From Rufibacter psychrotolerans (GTDB lineage: Bacteria; Bacteroidota; Bacteroidia; Cytophagales; Hymenobacteraceae), in the NCBI RefSeq assembly GCF_016924645.1, contig NZ_JAFFJV010000027.1, positions 1 through 50,597 on the forward strand: a DNA stretch of 50,597 nt. Direction: 5' to 3'. Below, in pieces: positions 1-8,112 of the stretch. The translations under genes and the position numbers were made by a program. The notes beneath the pieces were generated by a model that saw only the letters and a list, made by a program, of their open reading frames with translations, was not told the origin of the DNA and did no database searches. Within the stretch, counting starts at the first letter, position 1; each line of letters starts with the position of its first letter.

Positions 1-1
1 A

Positions 2-61
2 GACCTTTCCGACTCGTTAGCGGGTAGTGCACTGGCTGCCTCTTCAGGTACAGCAAGTTAA
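2..61 (+). other. possible 3' end of an ORF cut by the window edge
   Basis: The frame starting at base 2 is open for 19 codons to TAA at 59-61 and ends in Ser/Ala-rich residues. It could be the C-terminus of an upstream gene. Its acidic-Leu-Ser-Ala pattern vaguely recalls the ends of phage large terminases, but a 19-codon stretch proves nothing. Bases 62-122 show no feature I recognise. Confidence 0.15.
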
Positions 62-151
62 TCCTATACCTGGCAAATAGGAAGTAGGACTATTGGAAAA
101 ATGAAACTGCGCTAAGCTAAAGGTTAGGTGCAAAAGAAAAATAAGAAATAG

Positions 152-610
152 ATGTTACTATACGTCCAGCTTCTCCTTATTCTAGCCTTTTCTGGAACAG
201 AACCAGAATTTGAACAGTTGGCTGCCGACCATTTCTTCAAAAATATTTTTTCTGAAAAATACCCCGATCTAAAAGCTGCGGAATTAGACACGAAAACCGA
301 TTCGACCCTTCACTTTGGAATAGTAATGAACTGCCAGCAATGGGACGAAGAAACTAGGAAAAAGGTATACTCTGGTGGTTACGGAAAGCAGCAAGAACTG
401 GCATTACCCAACTCCGATATTAAAATAAAGAAACACAGAAAATACACCAACCGATTGAAAATAGCAGTATCACCTAGAAGAAAGGTCGGGGACAATTTCT
501 ATGTAGAAGTAATTGCATATAAGAAGCTTAACTTCGTTGACTACTTTATATTCAGGTTTGAACGTGATGGGCGGTTGGTAAGTATTTGCAACAAGAGTGA
601 AATAATTTAA
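152..610 (+). CDS. cassette 1 hypothetical protein
   Basis: A 152-aa protein, sole gene of the first cassette. It has a short hydrophobic N-terminus (about residues 1-14) that could be a signal peptide or anchor, followed by a charged region with many Lys/Arg and a C-terminal part rich in aromatic beta-strand-like residues (about 110-145). I recognise no family. The ATG lies 28 bases inside the cassette start and the TAA is 12 bases before the closing attC R'' box, the tight packing usual for cassette genes. No promoter stands out, so expression may depend on read-through. Confidence 0.6.
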   Translation: MLLYVQLLLILAFSGTEPEFEQLAADHFFKNIFSEKYPDLKAAELDTKTDSTLHFGIVMNCQQWDEETRKKVYSGGYGKQQELALPNSDIKIKKHRKYTNRLKIAVSPRRKVGDNFYVEVIAYKKLNFVDYFIFRFERDGRLVSICNKSEII

Positions 611-622
611 AAAAACTTCTGC

Positions 623-691
623 ACCTAACACTGCATAAAAATCATGCTTCGGCCGACGGCCTTGCACGTTTTTTATACGAGACCGTTAGGG
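623..691 (+). repeat. attC-like site 1
   Basis: R'' ACCTAAC (623-629) and R' GTTAGGG (685-691) bracket a hairpin. Inner arms CATAAAAATCATGC and GCACGTTTTTTATACG surround CGGCCGACGG. R'' extends to TGCACCTAAC, an exact match to the reverse complement of the cassette 1 start at 123. Confidence 0.8.
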
Positions 692-711
692 GCAATTAAA
701 AAAATAATCAA

Positions 712-1335
712 ATGGACGAAACAGAGAAAAACGAACTCCTTTCTATCAGCAAAGACTTTGGTGAACTTGGACTAGACACACTACTTGAAGATGGATTGTT
801 TAAGGACATACCGTTCATAGGAACTGGAATCTCAGTTGTTAAATTAATCAACTCGTTTTCGGACAGAATCTTATTAACAAAAATACTTCACTTTATAAAC
901 GAACTCGGACTAAAGAACCAAAAAGAAGTTAGCGACTTTAAGGATAAGTACTTAAAAGACAAGGATTACAGTAAGATAGGTTCTAAAATTCTACTTGTAC
1001 TAGAAAGAGCAGATAGCTTGACCAAAATCCAATGGCTTGCGAAAAGCCTTAGGCTTTTTGTTGACCAAGAGATATCAAAGAATGAATTTTTACGCATTTG
1101 TTCTATAATCAATTCCGCATATGTTGAAGATGTACACCAAATAACTGTTTTTGACAGACGTGAAAAAATTACATCTCATAATGACCTTATTGACGCATAT
1201 GTTCTTGACCATCTTTTCTCTATAGGACTTCTTGCAAATCACGGCTTTGACGGCGGAAATGCGGCAGGTACAAATGCAGGTACCATTTATGCTTTAAATA
1301 AATTCGGAAAAATTCTGAAAGAGAAAATAATATAA
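712..1335 (+). CDS. cassette 2 hypothetical protein
   Basis: A 207-aa, predominantly helical protein with no recognised family. Residues about 30-50 form an amphipathic or weakly hydrophobic Gly/Ile/Val-rich stretch. Residues 60-130 are Lys/Leu-rich helices. Residues about 175-192 are Gly/Ala/Asn-rich with a small-residue pattern (DGGNAAGTNAGT). The ATG is 26 bases after the recombination point of attC 1 and the TAA at 1333-1335 is 4 bases before attC 2. A membrane-active role suggested by the Gly-rich C-terminus would be speculation. Confidence 0.65.
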   Translation: MDETEKNELLSISKDFGELGLDTLLEDGLFKDIPFIGTGISVVKLINSFSDRILLTKILHFINELGLKNQKEVSDFKDKYLKDKDYSKIGSKILLVLERADSLTKIQWLAKSLRLFVDQEISKNEFLRICSIINSAYVEDVHQITVFDRREKITSHNDLIDAYVLDHLFSIGLLANHGFDGGNAAGTNAGTIYALNKFGKILKEKII

Positions 1336-1339
1336 CTGC

Positions 1340-1407
1340 CCCTAACATTGTATAAAAATCATGCTTCGGCCGACGGCCTCGCACGTTTTTTATACTAACC
1401 GTTAGCG
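1340..1407 (+). repeat. attC-like site 2
   Basis: R'' CCCTAAC (1340-1346) and R' GTTAGCG (1401-1407). Its inner sequence is nearly identical to site 1, including ATCATGCTTCGGCCGACGGC. R'' extended, TGCCCCTAAC, is the reverse complement of the cassette 2 start at 685. Confidence 0.8.
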
Positions 1408-1426
1408 GTAAGCTTGAAAATTGAAA

Positions 1427-1852
1427 ATGAATAAAAAGGAAATGATATCATTAAAAATTCTTGGGCTCGGCACCACGATTTTATATGGTTGGAGCTTTTT
1501 ATGGATTTCTATGATGTACTTATATGGAGGAATGTATTACCCAATAAATGAATCAAGTTTAAAAAAATACATTCCCTTTGAGTTTGCAGTCGTGACCTTT
1601 TCGACAATTATCATCGGACTCGTAATTTTCTACTTTAGGAAAAATTCATTTTGGTCACTCTTGTTTCAGGACATTAGCTTAATAATTATTTCAGTGCCTT
1701 TATTTGCTACCATTTTACAATACTTTGAAAATGGATTCGACGACCCTGAAAGTTTAAAATACATTTATTCATCCATTTTTTTACTCACTATTCTAATCAT
1801 TAATTTAAATGACTGGGTAAAAATAAAAAAGCCTACCGCTAACACTGTATAA
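1427..1852 (+). CDS. cassette 3 membrane protein
   Basis: A 141-aa integral membrane protein with about four hydrophobic segments (roughly residues 10-32, 46-66, 76-96 and 108-128). No enzymatic motif is seen. I chose the ATG at 1427; an in-frame TTG two codons upstream is also possible. The last codons read into attC 3: the C-terminal Ala-Asn-Thr-Val and the TAA at 1850-1852 are encoded by the attC R'' and L'' boxes, so the site supplies the stop codon. Function unknown. Confidence 0.65.
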   Translation: MNKKEMISLKILGLGTTILYGWSFLWISMMYLYGGMYYPINESSLKKYIPFEFAVVTFSTIIIGLVIFYFRKNSFWSLLFQDISLIIISVPLFATILQYFENGFDDPESLKYIYSSIFLLTILIINLNDWVKIKKPTANTV

Positions 1853-1904
1853 ACGCCAGCATCGGCCGACGGCCTTCGCCGTCGTTTATACTAGTCCGTT
1901 AGGC
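1837..1904 (+). repeat. attC-like site 3
   Basis: R'' CGCTAAC (1837-1843) and R' GTTAGGC (1898-1904). TATAAACG pairs with CGTTTATA as the L''/L' arms and the centre is CGGCCGACGGCC. R'' extended, TACCGCTAAC, matches the cassette 3 start at 1401. It overlaps the end of the cassette 3 gene. Confidence 0.82.
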
Positions 1905-1916
1905 ACAAGCTAAAAA

Positions 1917-2417
1917 ATGGAAAAACTCAAAGCGACAATAAAATACTTGCTTTCATTTTTCAAGTCTGAATGGAGCTTTGAGGATTATCCACTTGAGACT
2001 TGGGAAAATCTGAATGCACAACAAGATGATATAAAGTTTGGGGCAAAGTTTACTAACTGGTCGACTTTTGTAGCTCACGGAAATACAATACCTGAAGCGG
2101 TTGAAAAGTTGAGAACAAACTTAAAAGAATATGCTAAAGAAAACCCACTACCAAGACCAGGAAGCAAAGTGCCCATCCAATTTGCAGAATCAGCTCGTGT
2201 CGAGCAGTACGAAGAGATAGCAGTCGACTTCTTTGAAAAAATAATAGGGATTAATTACTATGATTGCTTTATCTCTGACTATTCCAGCCTTGCCGATTTT
2301 GATTTAGATAACCCAGAGACGCTTGAAAAAATAAAAGAAGAATATGAAATTGACCCTAAAGGTGATTTATTTTTAGCTGACCTTTTTGAACAAATAAAAA
2401 ATAAAGCCAGTGCCTAA
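1917..2417 (+). CDS. cassette 4 hypothetical acidic protein
   Basis: A 166-aa acidic, soluble protein. Residues about 37-70 (a beta stretch, then HGNTIPEAVEKLRTNL) loosely recall the alpha/beta arrangement of HicB-like partial RNase-H folds, where a short strand precedes an EA-x4-L helix. I see no HicA-like partner, so this is only a resemblance. The C-terminal half is rich in Asp/Glu and aromatic residues. The TAA stop (2415-2417) is built from the R'' box GCCTAAC of attC 4. Confidence 0.65.
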   Translation: MEKLKATIKYLLSFFKSEWSFEDYPLETWENLNAQQDDIKFGAKFTNWSTFVAHGNTIPEAVEKLRTNLKEYAKENPLPRPGSKVPIQFAESARVEQYEEIAVDFFEKIIGINYYDCFISDYSSLADFDLDNPETLEKIKEEYEIDPKGDLFLADLFEQIKNKASA

Positions 2418-2478
2418 CACTGTGTAAACGCCAGCATCGGCCGACGGCCTCACCGTCGTTTACACAAGTCCGGTATAC
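2412..2478 (+). repeat. attC-like site 4, end of left array
   Basis: R'' GCCTAAC (2412-2418), arms TGTAAACG and CGTTTACA, centre CGGCCGACGGCC. The usual GTTRRRY R' box is replaced by GGTATAC (2472-2478) after the conserved AGTCC, so the last site joins non-cassette DNA right after its G. This is what a junction with a non-attC recombination site, or later decay, would leave. Confidence 0.75.
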
Positions 2479-2532
2479 GCAGGTTTGTATCATGAAAACT
2501 TTTTGTTAGTATAGTGACAAAAAAAAGTTTTT

Positions 2533-2976
2533 GTGAAAAGATACCTTCTGGCTTTATCTAGTTGCATGATGACCATGGCCTGTACCCCCCACAACCCACC
2601 CACCCTTCACACAGAAAACGTAGCGTTGGTACATGAGTATTACGCACACTTCAACAACCACGCCTGGGAAAAGATGGCGGCGATGTACACAGAAACAGCC
2701 GAGTTCAAAGACCCTTCCCTGGGGCAGGGAATTGTTAACCAGACCCGGCAGCAGACCATTCAGAAGTACCGTCAGTTGCAGGCCACTTTCCCAGACCTGC
2801 ACGACCAGGTGGTCCAGCTGTACCCCTCCGGCGACCGGCATGTGATTGTGGAGTTCGTCTCCACCGGAACAGCCCCAGACGGGTCAAAGTTTACCCTTCC
2901 CATCTGCACCATCTTCACCATTGAGAACGGCAAGATTGTGAAAGACTTCACGTACTATGACAACTTTGAGGAGTAG
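2533..2976 (+). CDS. SnoaL/NTF2-like lipoprotein
   Basis: A 147-aa protein. The N-terminus is a short lipoprotein signal with a Cys at about residue 17 (TMAC). The rest fits one NTF2-like (SnoaL/ketosteroid-isomerase-like) cone fold: helix with HEYYAHFNNHAWEKMA, then a strand containing Phe-Lys-Asp-Pro, a second helical part with a Phe-Pro-Asp-Leu turn typical of SnoaL-like proteins, and C-terminal strands ending in DFTYYDNFEE. A GTG start is used because it gives the complete signal peptide; a later ATG at about 2566 would remove it. Substrate unknown. It is the first backbone gene after the cassette array. Confidence 0.75.
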   Translation: MKRYLLALSSCMMTMACTPHNPPTLHTENVALVHEYYAHFNNHAWEKMAAMYTETAEFKDPSLGQGIVNQTRQQTIQKYRQLQATFPDLHDQVVQLYPSGDRHVIVEFVSTGTAPDGSKFTLPICTIFTIENGKIVKDFTYYDNFEE

Positions 2977-3191
2977 AAGACCTGCCCCCACCAGGGCGGC
3001 TTTTACCACGGGGAAGCCCGTGCCTCGCCTACTCTATTTCTGGTGGTAGCGGCAAAAGGATGGAGCATTCCCCAGGAACAAGCAACAAGCGGCTAACAAG
3101 ACAACCGGCTGATGAGATCGGGCATGGGCCCTTGTAGCGCCACCGGGCTCAGCGGAAGATCAGCCTCACCTTGTTCCCGGGCGCTGCCCCC

Positions 3192-5200
3192 CTACTTCTG
3201 TTCCGGGTACAGAAGTACACAGCTCACGTCTTCAAAATACCGCGCCAGGTAGCGGGGCACCACATTGAACTCGGGCCGGTAAGACACCGTATGGGGCCGG
3301 CCCAGCACCACCGTGAACAGGTCATGCTTGGTTACCTCCCGGGCCAGGTCGGGGAATTTGTCCCAATCGTCAAACAGCTCGTAGGTGATGTGCACCGTGA
3401 ACCGTTCCTGGTTGTCTAGGTAGGACTCCAGCGTGGTAAGGGTACTGGTGGCCCCCAGCAGCCTGATGCGGGCGCCGGCCCCCTTGGCCAGCTGCAGCAG
3501 GGTGTTCACCCAGAACGGAAACCCGGCCTCGCGCTCAGAGAGCGGGGGCGCCACCACTACCATGGTCTTAAGGGTGTTCAGGGGGTCACAGAACTTGCAG
3601 AACAGGGTCTGCACCGTGGTGTGGTTCACTACCCGGTTCATGATGTTGCCCAGGTACCATTCGCGGGCGCTGATTTTGCCGTTCCAGGCCATCACCACCT
3701 CGGTAATCCGGAGCTCGCGTACTGCTCGTATGATGCCGTTGCCCACGTTGATGTCTACCCGGTACACGGGCAGTAGTTGCTCGGGGTGCTCGGTCACTTC
3801 CCGGATCACCCTGGCCACTTTCTGCTGGTGCAGCTTGATCTTGTCTTCGGGGGCATGGTGCTCAGACACCACCACCAGGGGCAGCAAGGGCTCCGCCGAT
3901 CGGGGATTCTTGATGAGCAGCGAAAAGTCCAGCAGGCGTTTGAGGTGGTCCAGGTTTTCCGCCGCAATCAGGATGCGCTCGTCGCCCTCGGTGCCTTCGG
4001 GCACTTTGTTGGCTTCGGCCATGGCAATCTCGCGGCCGGCCTTCTCGGCCACTATGCTGCTCACCAGGCAGGAGACCAGGATCAGGAGCACGGTGCCGTT
4101 CAGGGCCCTTTCATCCAGGATCTGCAGGTTGTAGCCAATGAGCACCACGGCAATGGTGGCGGCGGCGTGCCCGCTGCTCATGCCAAAGATCAGCCGGCGC
4201 TCTGCGAAGTGCAGCCCGTAGATTTTCTGGGTGGCGAAGGCGGCCAGCCATTTCCCGGCGAAGGAAATCACCATGATCACCCCGGCCACAAACAGCGCCT
4301 CGGGGCCTTCCAGCAGCACGCGCACGTCTACCAGCATGCCCACGCTGAGCAGGAAGAACGGGATAAACAGGGTATTGCCCACAAACTCGGTGCGGTGCAT
4401 CAGCGGCGAGGCCTTCGGAATTAACTGGTTTAGGGCCAAACCGGCCAAAAACGCCCCAATGATGGGCTCGGCCCTGGCCACGTGGGCCAGGAAGCCCGAC
4501 AGGAACACCACCGCCAGCACAAACAGGTACTGCGAGTTGCCCTCGCCCTCCAGCTGCCCGAAGAACCAGCGGCTCACGCGGGGCACGCCCCAGAGCACCA
4601 GAAACACAAACGCCACCAGTGACACCACAAACTGCACCCAGAACAAGGGCGTGACCTCGGGCTTCTGCAGGTTGGTGACCACGGCCAGGATGATGAGCAC
4701 GGCGGCATCGGTGATGATGGTGCCGCCCAGAATAAGCGTCACGGTCTTGTGCTGCGTAATGCCCAGCCGACCGATGATGGGATACGCCACAGGGTATGCG
4801 TGGAGAACATGCTGGCCAGCAAAAAAGAGGAAAGCGGGCTGTACCCCAGCACGTAATAAGAGCCCAGCCAGCCCAGCACCAACGGAATAAGGAAGGTAAG
4901 CACCCCAAACACGATGCTCTTGTTCTTGTTCTCCCTGAAATCGTCCAGGTCCATTTCCAGCCCGGCCAGGAACATGATGTACAGCAACCCAATGGTACTG
5001 AACAGCACCACGCTCTCGTCGCGCTCCAGCACGCCCAGCCCGTGCGGGCCCAGCACCACCCCCGAGAGAATCAGGCCCAGGATGCCCGGTATCCGCAGGC
5101 GGTTAAACAGGAGCGGCGAAAACAAGATCACCAGCAAGATCACCGCAAACACCAGAACCGGGTCCTGGAGGGGAAGGCTGAAGAGCGAGAGTACAACCAT
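3192..5200 (-). pseudogene. CPA2-family cation:proton antiporter, frameshifted
   Basis: Two overlapping frames together make one ~670-aa antiporter. The N-terminal frame (5200 to ~4790) begins with transmembrane helices and contains LSGVVLGPHG and LLYIMFLAGLEMDLDDF, hallmarks of the KefB/NhaS-like Na+/H+ exchanger domain. The C-terminal frame continues from AYPIIGRLGITQHK through the remaining helices to a cytoplasmic half with two UspA-like domains (about the last 270 residues). The break is near 4788-4792: family members read STHTLVAYPI, and restoring one C on the + strand (CCACAGG to CCACCAGG) rejoins the frames. It is either a recent inactivating deletion or a sequencing error, since both halves are otherwise intact. 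An upstream ATG at 5227 is an alternative start. Confidence 0.85.
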
Positions 5201-5260
5201 TGGGGTGCAGGTCTGAGTGAAGGGCAAGGTCCCCTCTGCTTACGGGGCAAGCTTGCGGAT

Positions 5261-5297
5261 GTTTTGGGCCGGTTTTTCGGAAAATGGGCCTGAAAAC
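5261..5297. repeat. GTTTT/AAAAC intergenic palindrome, copy 1
   Basis: Both halves are well kept: GTTTTGGGCCGGTTTT and AAAATGGGCCTGAAAAC. It lies upstream of the antiporter gene in the divergent region with asnB. Confidence 0.7.
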
Positions 5298-5386
5298 CGG
5301 CCCGGCGGCGTTCCAGGGCTACAGGAGCCGGGCGGCGCACCATAGGGGCTTGCCCCGTTCTGGGTGGTCATTCCCTCAGCCGTACT

Positions 5387-5422
5387 GCTTTAGGGCCGTT
5401 TTACGGAAAACCGGCCCAAAAC
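5387..5422. repeat. GTTTT/AAAAC intergenic palindrome, copy 2
   Basis: GCTTTAGGGCCGTTTT and GGAAAACCGGCCCAAAAC, 90 bp from copy 1 in the same divergent intergenic region. Confidence 0.7.
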
Positions 5423-5539
5423 CTGCCTTCACCATCAGTTTTGCAGCACTTTAAAGCCTTTTACCGTACATACTCACAGCAAAACCTAAACTATGTTAAA
5501 TATTTAGTAAACATTTATTGAATTTATTACCATATTTAC

Positions 5540-5569
5540 TTTGTTGTAAATTTATTTCTACGATATTTG
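5540..5569 (+). promoter_or_regulatory. candidate promoter of asnB
   Basis: Bases 5490-5580 are strikingly A+T-rich in a G+C-rich surrounding. TTTG at 5540-5543 and GATATTTG at 5562-5569 are 18 bases apart, close to the Bacteroidota -33/-7 pattern TTTG / TAnnTTTG (one mismatch). They lie about 30 bases before the asnB start. Inferred by pattern only. Confidence 0.35.
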
Positions 5570-5599
5570 TTATCAGAACCTATTAAAAGATTAAGGACC

Positions 5600-7294
5600 G
5601 TGTGTGGAATTGTTTGTGCATTTGATTTAAAGGAAACGGCGGAAGCCCTGCGCCCGCAGGTACTGGAAATGGCGAGGTGCATTCGTCACCGGGGACCAGA
5701 CTGGAGCGGCATCTTCAGCCATGAGAAAGCCATTCTGGCGCATGAGCGCCTGGCCATTGTAGACCCTATCTCGGGCAAGCAGCCCCTGTTCAGCCCAGAC
5801 GGAACGGTGGTGCTGGCGGCCAACGGCGAGATTTACAACCACCTGGCCCTGCGCGACCAACTCACCACGAATTACGCTTTCCAGACCAAGTCTGACTGTG
5901 AGGTGATCCTGGCGCTTTACAAAGAGAAAGGCGCTACGTTTTTAGATGAGCTCAACGGCATTTTCGGGTTTGCCCTGTATGACATGGCCAATGATGCGTA
6001 CCTCATTGCCCGCGACCACATGGGCATTATTCCGCTATACGTGGGCTGGAACCAGGCCGGCACCCTCTTTGTGGCCTCTGAACTGAAGGCCCTGGAAGGC
6101 AAGTGCGACAAGATAGAGCTCTTCCCGCCGGGCCATTACCTCTCCAGCCAGGAAGAAGGCTTCCAGAAGTGGTACGCCCGCGACTGGATGGAGTACCAGA
6201 ACGTGGCCGAGAACGAAACCAACATCCAGGCCCTGAAGGAAGCCCTGGAAGCCGCCGTGCACCGCCAGCTCATGAGCGACGTGCCCTACGGCGTGCTGCT
6301 CTCGGGCGGCCTGGACTCTTCCATCACTTCGGCCATCGCCAAGAAATACGCCCAGAAACGGGTGGAAAGCAACGACCAGGAAACCGCCTGGTGGCCGCAG
6401 CTGCACTCCTTCGCCATTGGCCTGGAGGGCTCCCCCGACCTGGCCGCCGCCCAGAAAGTGGCCGACCACCTGGGCACGGTGCACCATGAGATCAAATTCA
6501 CCATTCAGGAGGGCATAGACGCCATCAGAGACGTGATTTACCACCTGGAAACCTACGACGTGACCACCGTGCGGGCCTCTACCCCCATGTACCTCATGGC
6601 CCGCGCCATTAAGTCCATGGGCATTAAGATGGTGCTCTCCGGCGAGGGCTCAGACGAGATCTTCGGCGGGTACCTGTACTTCCACAAGGCCCCCAACGCC
6701 CAGGAGCTGCACAAGGAAACCGTGCGCAAGCTGGAGAAACTGCACATGTACGACTGCCTGCGCGCCAACAAGTCACTGGCAGCCTGGGGCATTGAGGGCC
6801 GCGTGCCCTTCCTGGACAAAGAGTTTATGGACGTGGCCATGCGCCTGAACCCGCAGGACAAGATGATCAACGGCGAACGCATGGAGAAGTGGGTCCTGCG
6901 CAAGGCGTTTGAGGAGTACCTGCCCGCCTCGGTGGCCTGGCGCCAGAAAGAGCAGTTCTCAGACGGCGTGGGCTACAACTGGATTGACACCCTCAAGGAA
7001 ATGGTGAACCAGAAAGTGACCGATGCGCAACTGGCCAACGCCCACACGCGGTTCCCCATCCAGACGCCGGCCTCTAAGGAGGAGTACTACTACCGCTCCA
7101 TCTTCTCAGAGCATTTCCCCAGCGACGCGGCGGCTCTGTCGGTGCCGTCGGTGCCGTCGGTGGCCTGCAGCACGCCCATTGCGCTGGAGTGGGACGCCTC
7201 GTTCAAGAACCTGAACGACCCTTCGGGCCGAGCCGTGGCTAACGTGCACGCCGATGCCTACCAGAAAGATCTGGTGCAGGAGCTGGCAGAGTAG
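5600..7294 (+). CDS. asnB: asparagine synthase (glutamine-hydrolysing)
   Basis: Class II (Ntn-type) amidotransferase that makes asparagine from aspartate, ATP and glutamine. The start is set at the GTG at 5600, because it places the catalytic Cys directly after the initiator Met (M-CGIVCAFD), as required for the N-terminal nucleophile; an AAGGA motif sits just upstream. Residues 2-~190 form the glutaminase domain (RHRGPDWSG, HERLAIVD, NGEIYNH). The synthetase domain has the PP-loop SGGLDSS at about residue 235 and the ATP/Asp-binding SGEGSDE further on. At 564 aa it is close to E. coli AsnB. It appears monocistronic, with a strong terminator downstream. Confidence 0.96.
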   Translation: MCGIVCAFDLKETAEALRPQVLEMARCIRHRGPDWSGIFSHEKAILAHERLAIVDPISGKQPLFSPDGTVVLAANGEIYNHLALRDQLTTNYAFQTKSDCEVILALYKEKGATFLDELNGIFGFALYDMANDAYLIARDHMGIIPLYVGWNQAGTLFVASELKALEGKCDKIELFPPGHYLSSQEEGFQKWYARDWMEYQNVAENETNIQALKEALEAAVHRQLMSDVPYGVLLSGGLDSSITSAIAKKYAQKRVESNDQETAWWPQLHSFAIGLEGSPDLAAAQKVADHLGTVHHEIKFTIQEGIDAIRDVIYHLETYDVTTVRASTPMYLMARAIKSMGIKMVLSGEGSDEIFGGYLYFHKAPNAQELHKETVRKLEKLHMYDCLRANKSLAAWGIEGRVPFLDKEFMDVAMRLNPQDKMINGERMEKWVLRKAFEEYLPASVAWRQKEQFSDGVGYNWIDTLKEMVNQKVTDAQLANAHTRFPIQTPASKEEYYYRSIFSEHFPSDAAALSVPSVPSVACSTPIALEWDASFKNLNDPSGRAVANVHADAYQKDLVQELAE

Positions 7295-7295
7295 G

Positions 7296-7332
7296 GATTT
7301 TAGAGGTGTTTTCTATAAAAAGGCCCTAAAAC
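7296..7332. repeat. GTTTT/AAAAC intergenic palindrome, copy 3
   Basis: GATTTTAGAGGTGTTTTC and AAAAAGGCCCTAAAAC, starting 2 bases after the asnB stop and running into the terminator hairpin. Confidence 0.65.
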
Positions 7333-7367
7333 AGAAAAGGCAAGCGCGCTGCTTGCCTTTTCTGTTT
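7329..7367. terminator. bidirectional intrinsic terminator
   Basis: A perfect 17-bp stem (7329-7345 with 7351-7367) around a 5-base loop. A-rich on the left and T-rich on the right, it can end both asnB (+) and the facing gene at 7383-7874 (-). Confidence 0.85.
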
Positions 7368-7382
7368 ATAATAGGAATTTAC

Positions 7383-7874
7383 TTAACTGTTCTGCTTCTG
7401 TCGGAACTCCCGGCCCTTAAAGTCCTGGCCTTTCCGTTGGCCTCTGGTTTCCTGCTGGCTCCGCTTCTCCTTGCGGCTGGCTTCCAGGGTGGCGTACTGC
7501 TTCTTGGTCAGGATCTTTTGCAGTTCGGCCTCCCATTTGGCGTGTGCTTCTTTTCTGGAGGCTTTCAGCTGGGGATCTTTGCGCTCTCCTGGCTGGCGGT
7601 TGGCGCGCAGTTGCTCCCGTTCTTTGCTCTGCTCCAGGAACAGGGCCGTGATCTTCTTCTCCTGGGCTTTGCTCAGGTCTAGCTGCTTGTCTAAGCGGGC
7701 CGTGCGGGCGGCTGCCCACTGCTCCGGGGTTTTCCTTTCGCGGTCTGCCCTGGGTTTCTGGTGGCGGTTTTCAAGGCGGTGCTTGCGGCCCTCGGGCTGC
7801 GGAGCAACGGTTTGCGCAAAGGAAGTTCCGGCGACTAAAACGCCCAAAGAGAGCATGGCAAGTATCTTTTTCAT
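7383..7874 (-). CDS. exported Lys/Arg/Gln-rich helical protein (Spy/CpxP-like?)
   Basis: A 163-aa protein with a clear signal peptide (MKKILAMLSLGVLVAG, cleavage after SFA about residue 20). The mature part is almost all charged helix, with a segment (about 48-140) resembling the small periplasmic LTxxQ-type Spy/CpxP sensors: DKQLDLSKAQEKKITALF followed later by LQKILTKKQYATLE. Such proteins act as periplasmic chaperones or in metal/envelope stress; here that is inference from the pattern. The C-terminus (about 133-163) is extremely basic. It converges on asnB and shares its terminator. Confidence 0.7.
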   Translation of the reverse strand: MKKILAMLSLGVLVAGTSFAQTVAPQPEGRKHRLENRHQKPRADRERKTPEQWAAARTARLDKQLDLSKAQEKKITALFLEQSKEREQLRANRQPGERKDPQLKASRKEAHAKWEAELQKILTKKQYATLEASRKEKRSQQETRGQRKGQDFKGREFRQKQNS

Positions 7875-8065
7875 CTTGGTGCTGGTAAAGGGTTCTGACT
7901 TAGTTTCCCAACCGGAAGATCTTTCCCGCTTGGTTAGACTCCCTAATTCAAACGGTGTGCCAAAAACCGAGACATTCCGCTAACGGGCACCGCTTAAACG
8001 CCCCATCCACCCACTACCCATTCTAAACCAACTACTTACCAACTAAAGATTCTTACAGCCCCTGC

Positions 8066-8106
8066 CCTGTTTTTCTCCCTTTTCCTGAAAAGCGCCCTAA
8101 AACAGG
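8066..8106. repeat. GTTTT/AAAAC intergenic palindrome, copy 4
   Basis: Arms extend outward as GCCCCTG..CCTGTTTTT and CCTAAAACAGG..GGGGC, ending 6 bases from the stop of the MotB-like gene. It may serve as a terminator for the - strand operon. Confidence 0.65.
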
Positions 8107-8112
8107 CGGGGC

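Larger units (their letters stand above)
123..2478 (+). mobile_element. integron-like gene cassette array (left, CALIN-like)
   Basis: Four consecutive units each begin with GTTAGnnn, carry one + strand gene and end in a ~68-bp imperfect hairpin sharing the core CGGCCGACGGCC. In each unit the first 9-10 bases are the exact reverse complement of the R'' box of its closing hairpin: GTTAGGTGCA with TGCACCTAAC, GTTAGGGGCA with TGCCCCTAAC, GTTAGCGGTA with TACCGCTAAC, GTTAGGCAC with GTGCCTAAC. That pairing is expected when circular cassettes are integrated at G|TT by an integron integrase. No integrase or attI is visible in the 122 bases upstream. The DNA is clearly more A+T-rich than the backbone to its right. 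Confidence 0.8.

Noticed and set aside
2..61. C-terminus of a phage terminase at the left edge.
   Set aside because: Only 19 codons with weak resemblance; no other phage gene in the window.
620..2478. Regularly repeated hairpins taken as a possible CRISPR array.
   Set aside because: Spacing is 500-700 bp with genes between repeats, no short unique spacers and no cas genes; the integron-cassette pairing explains them.
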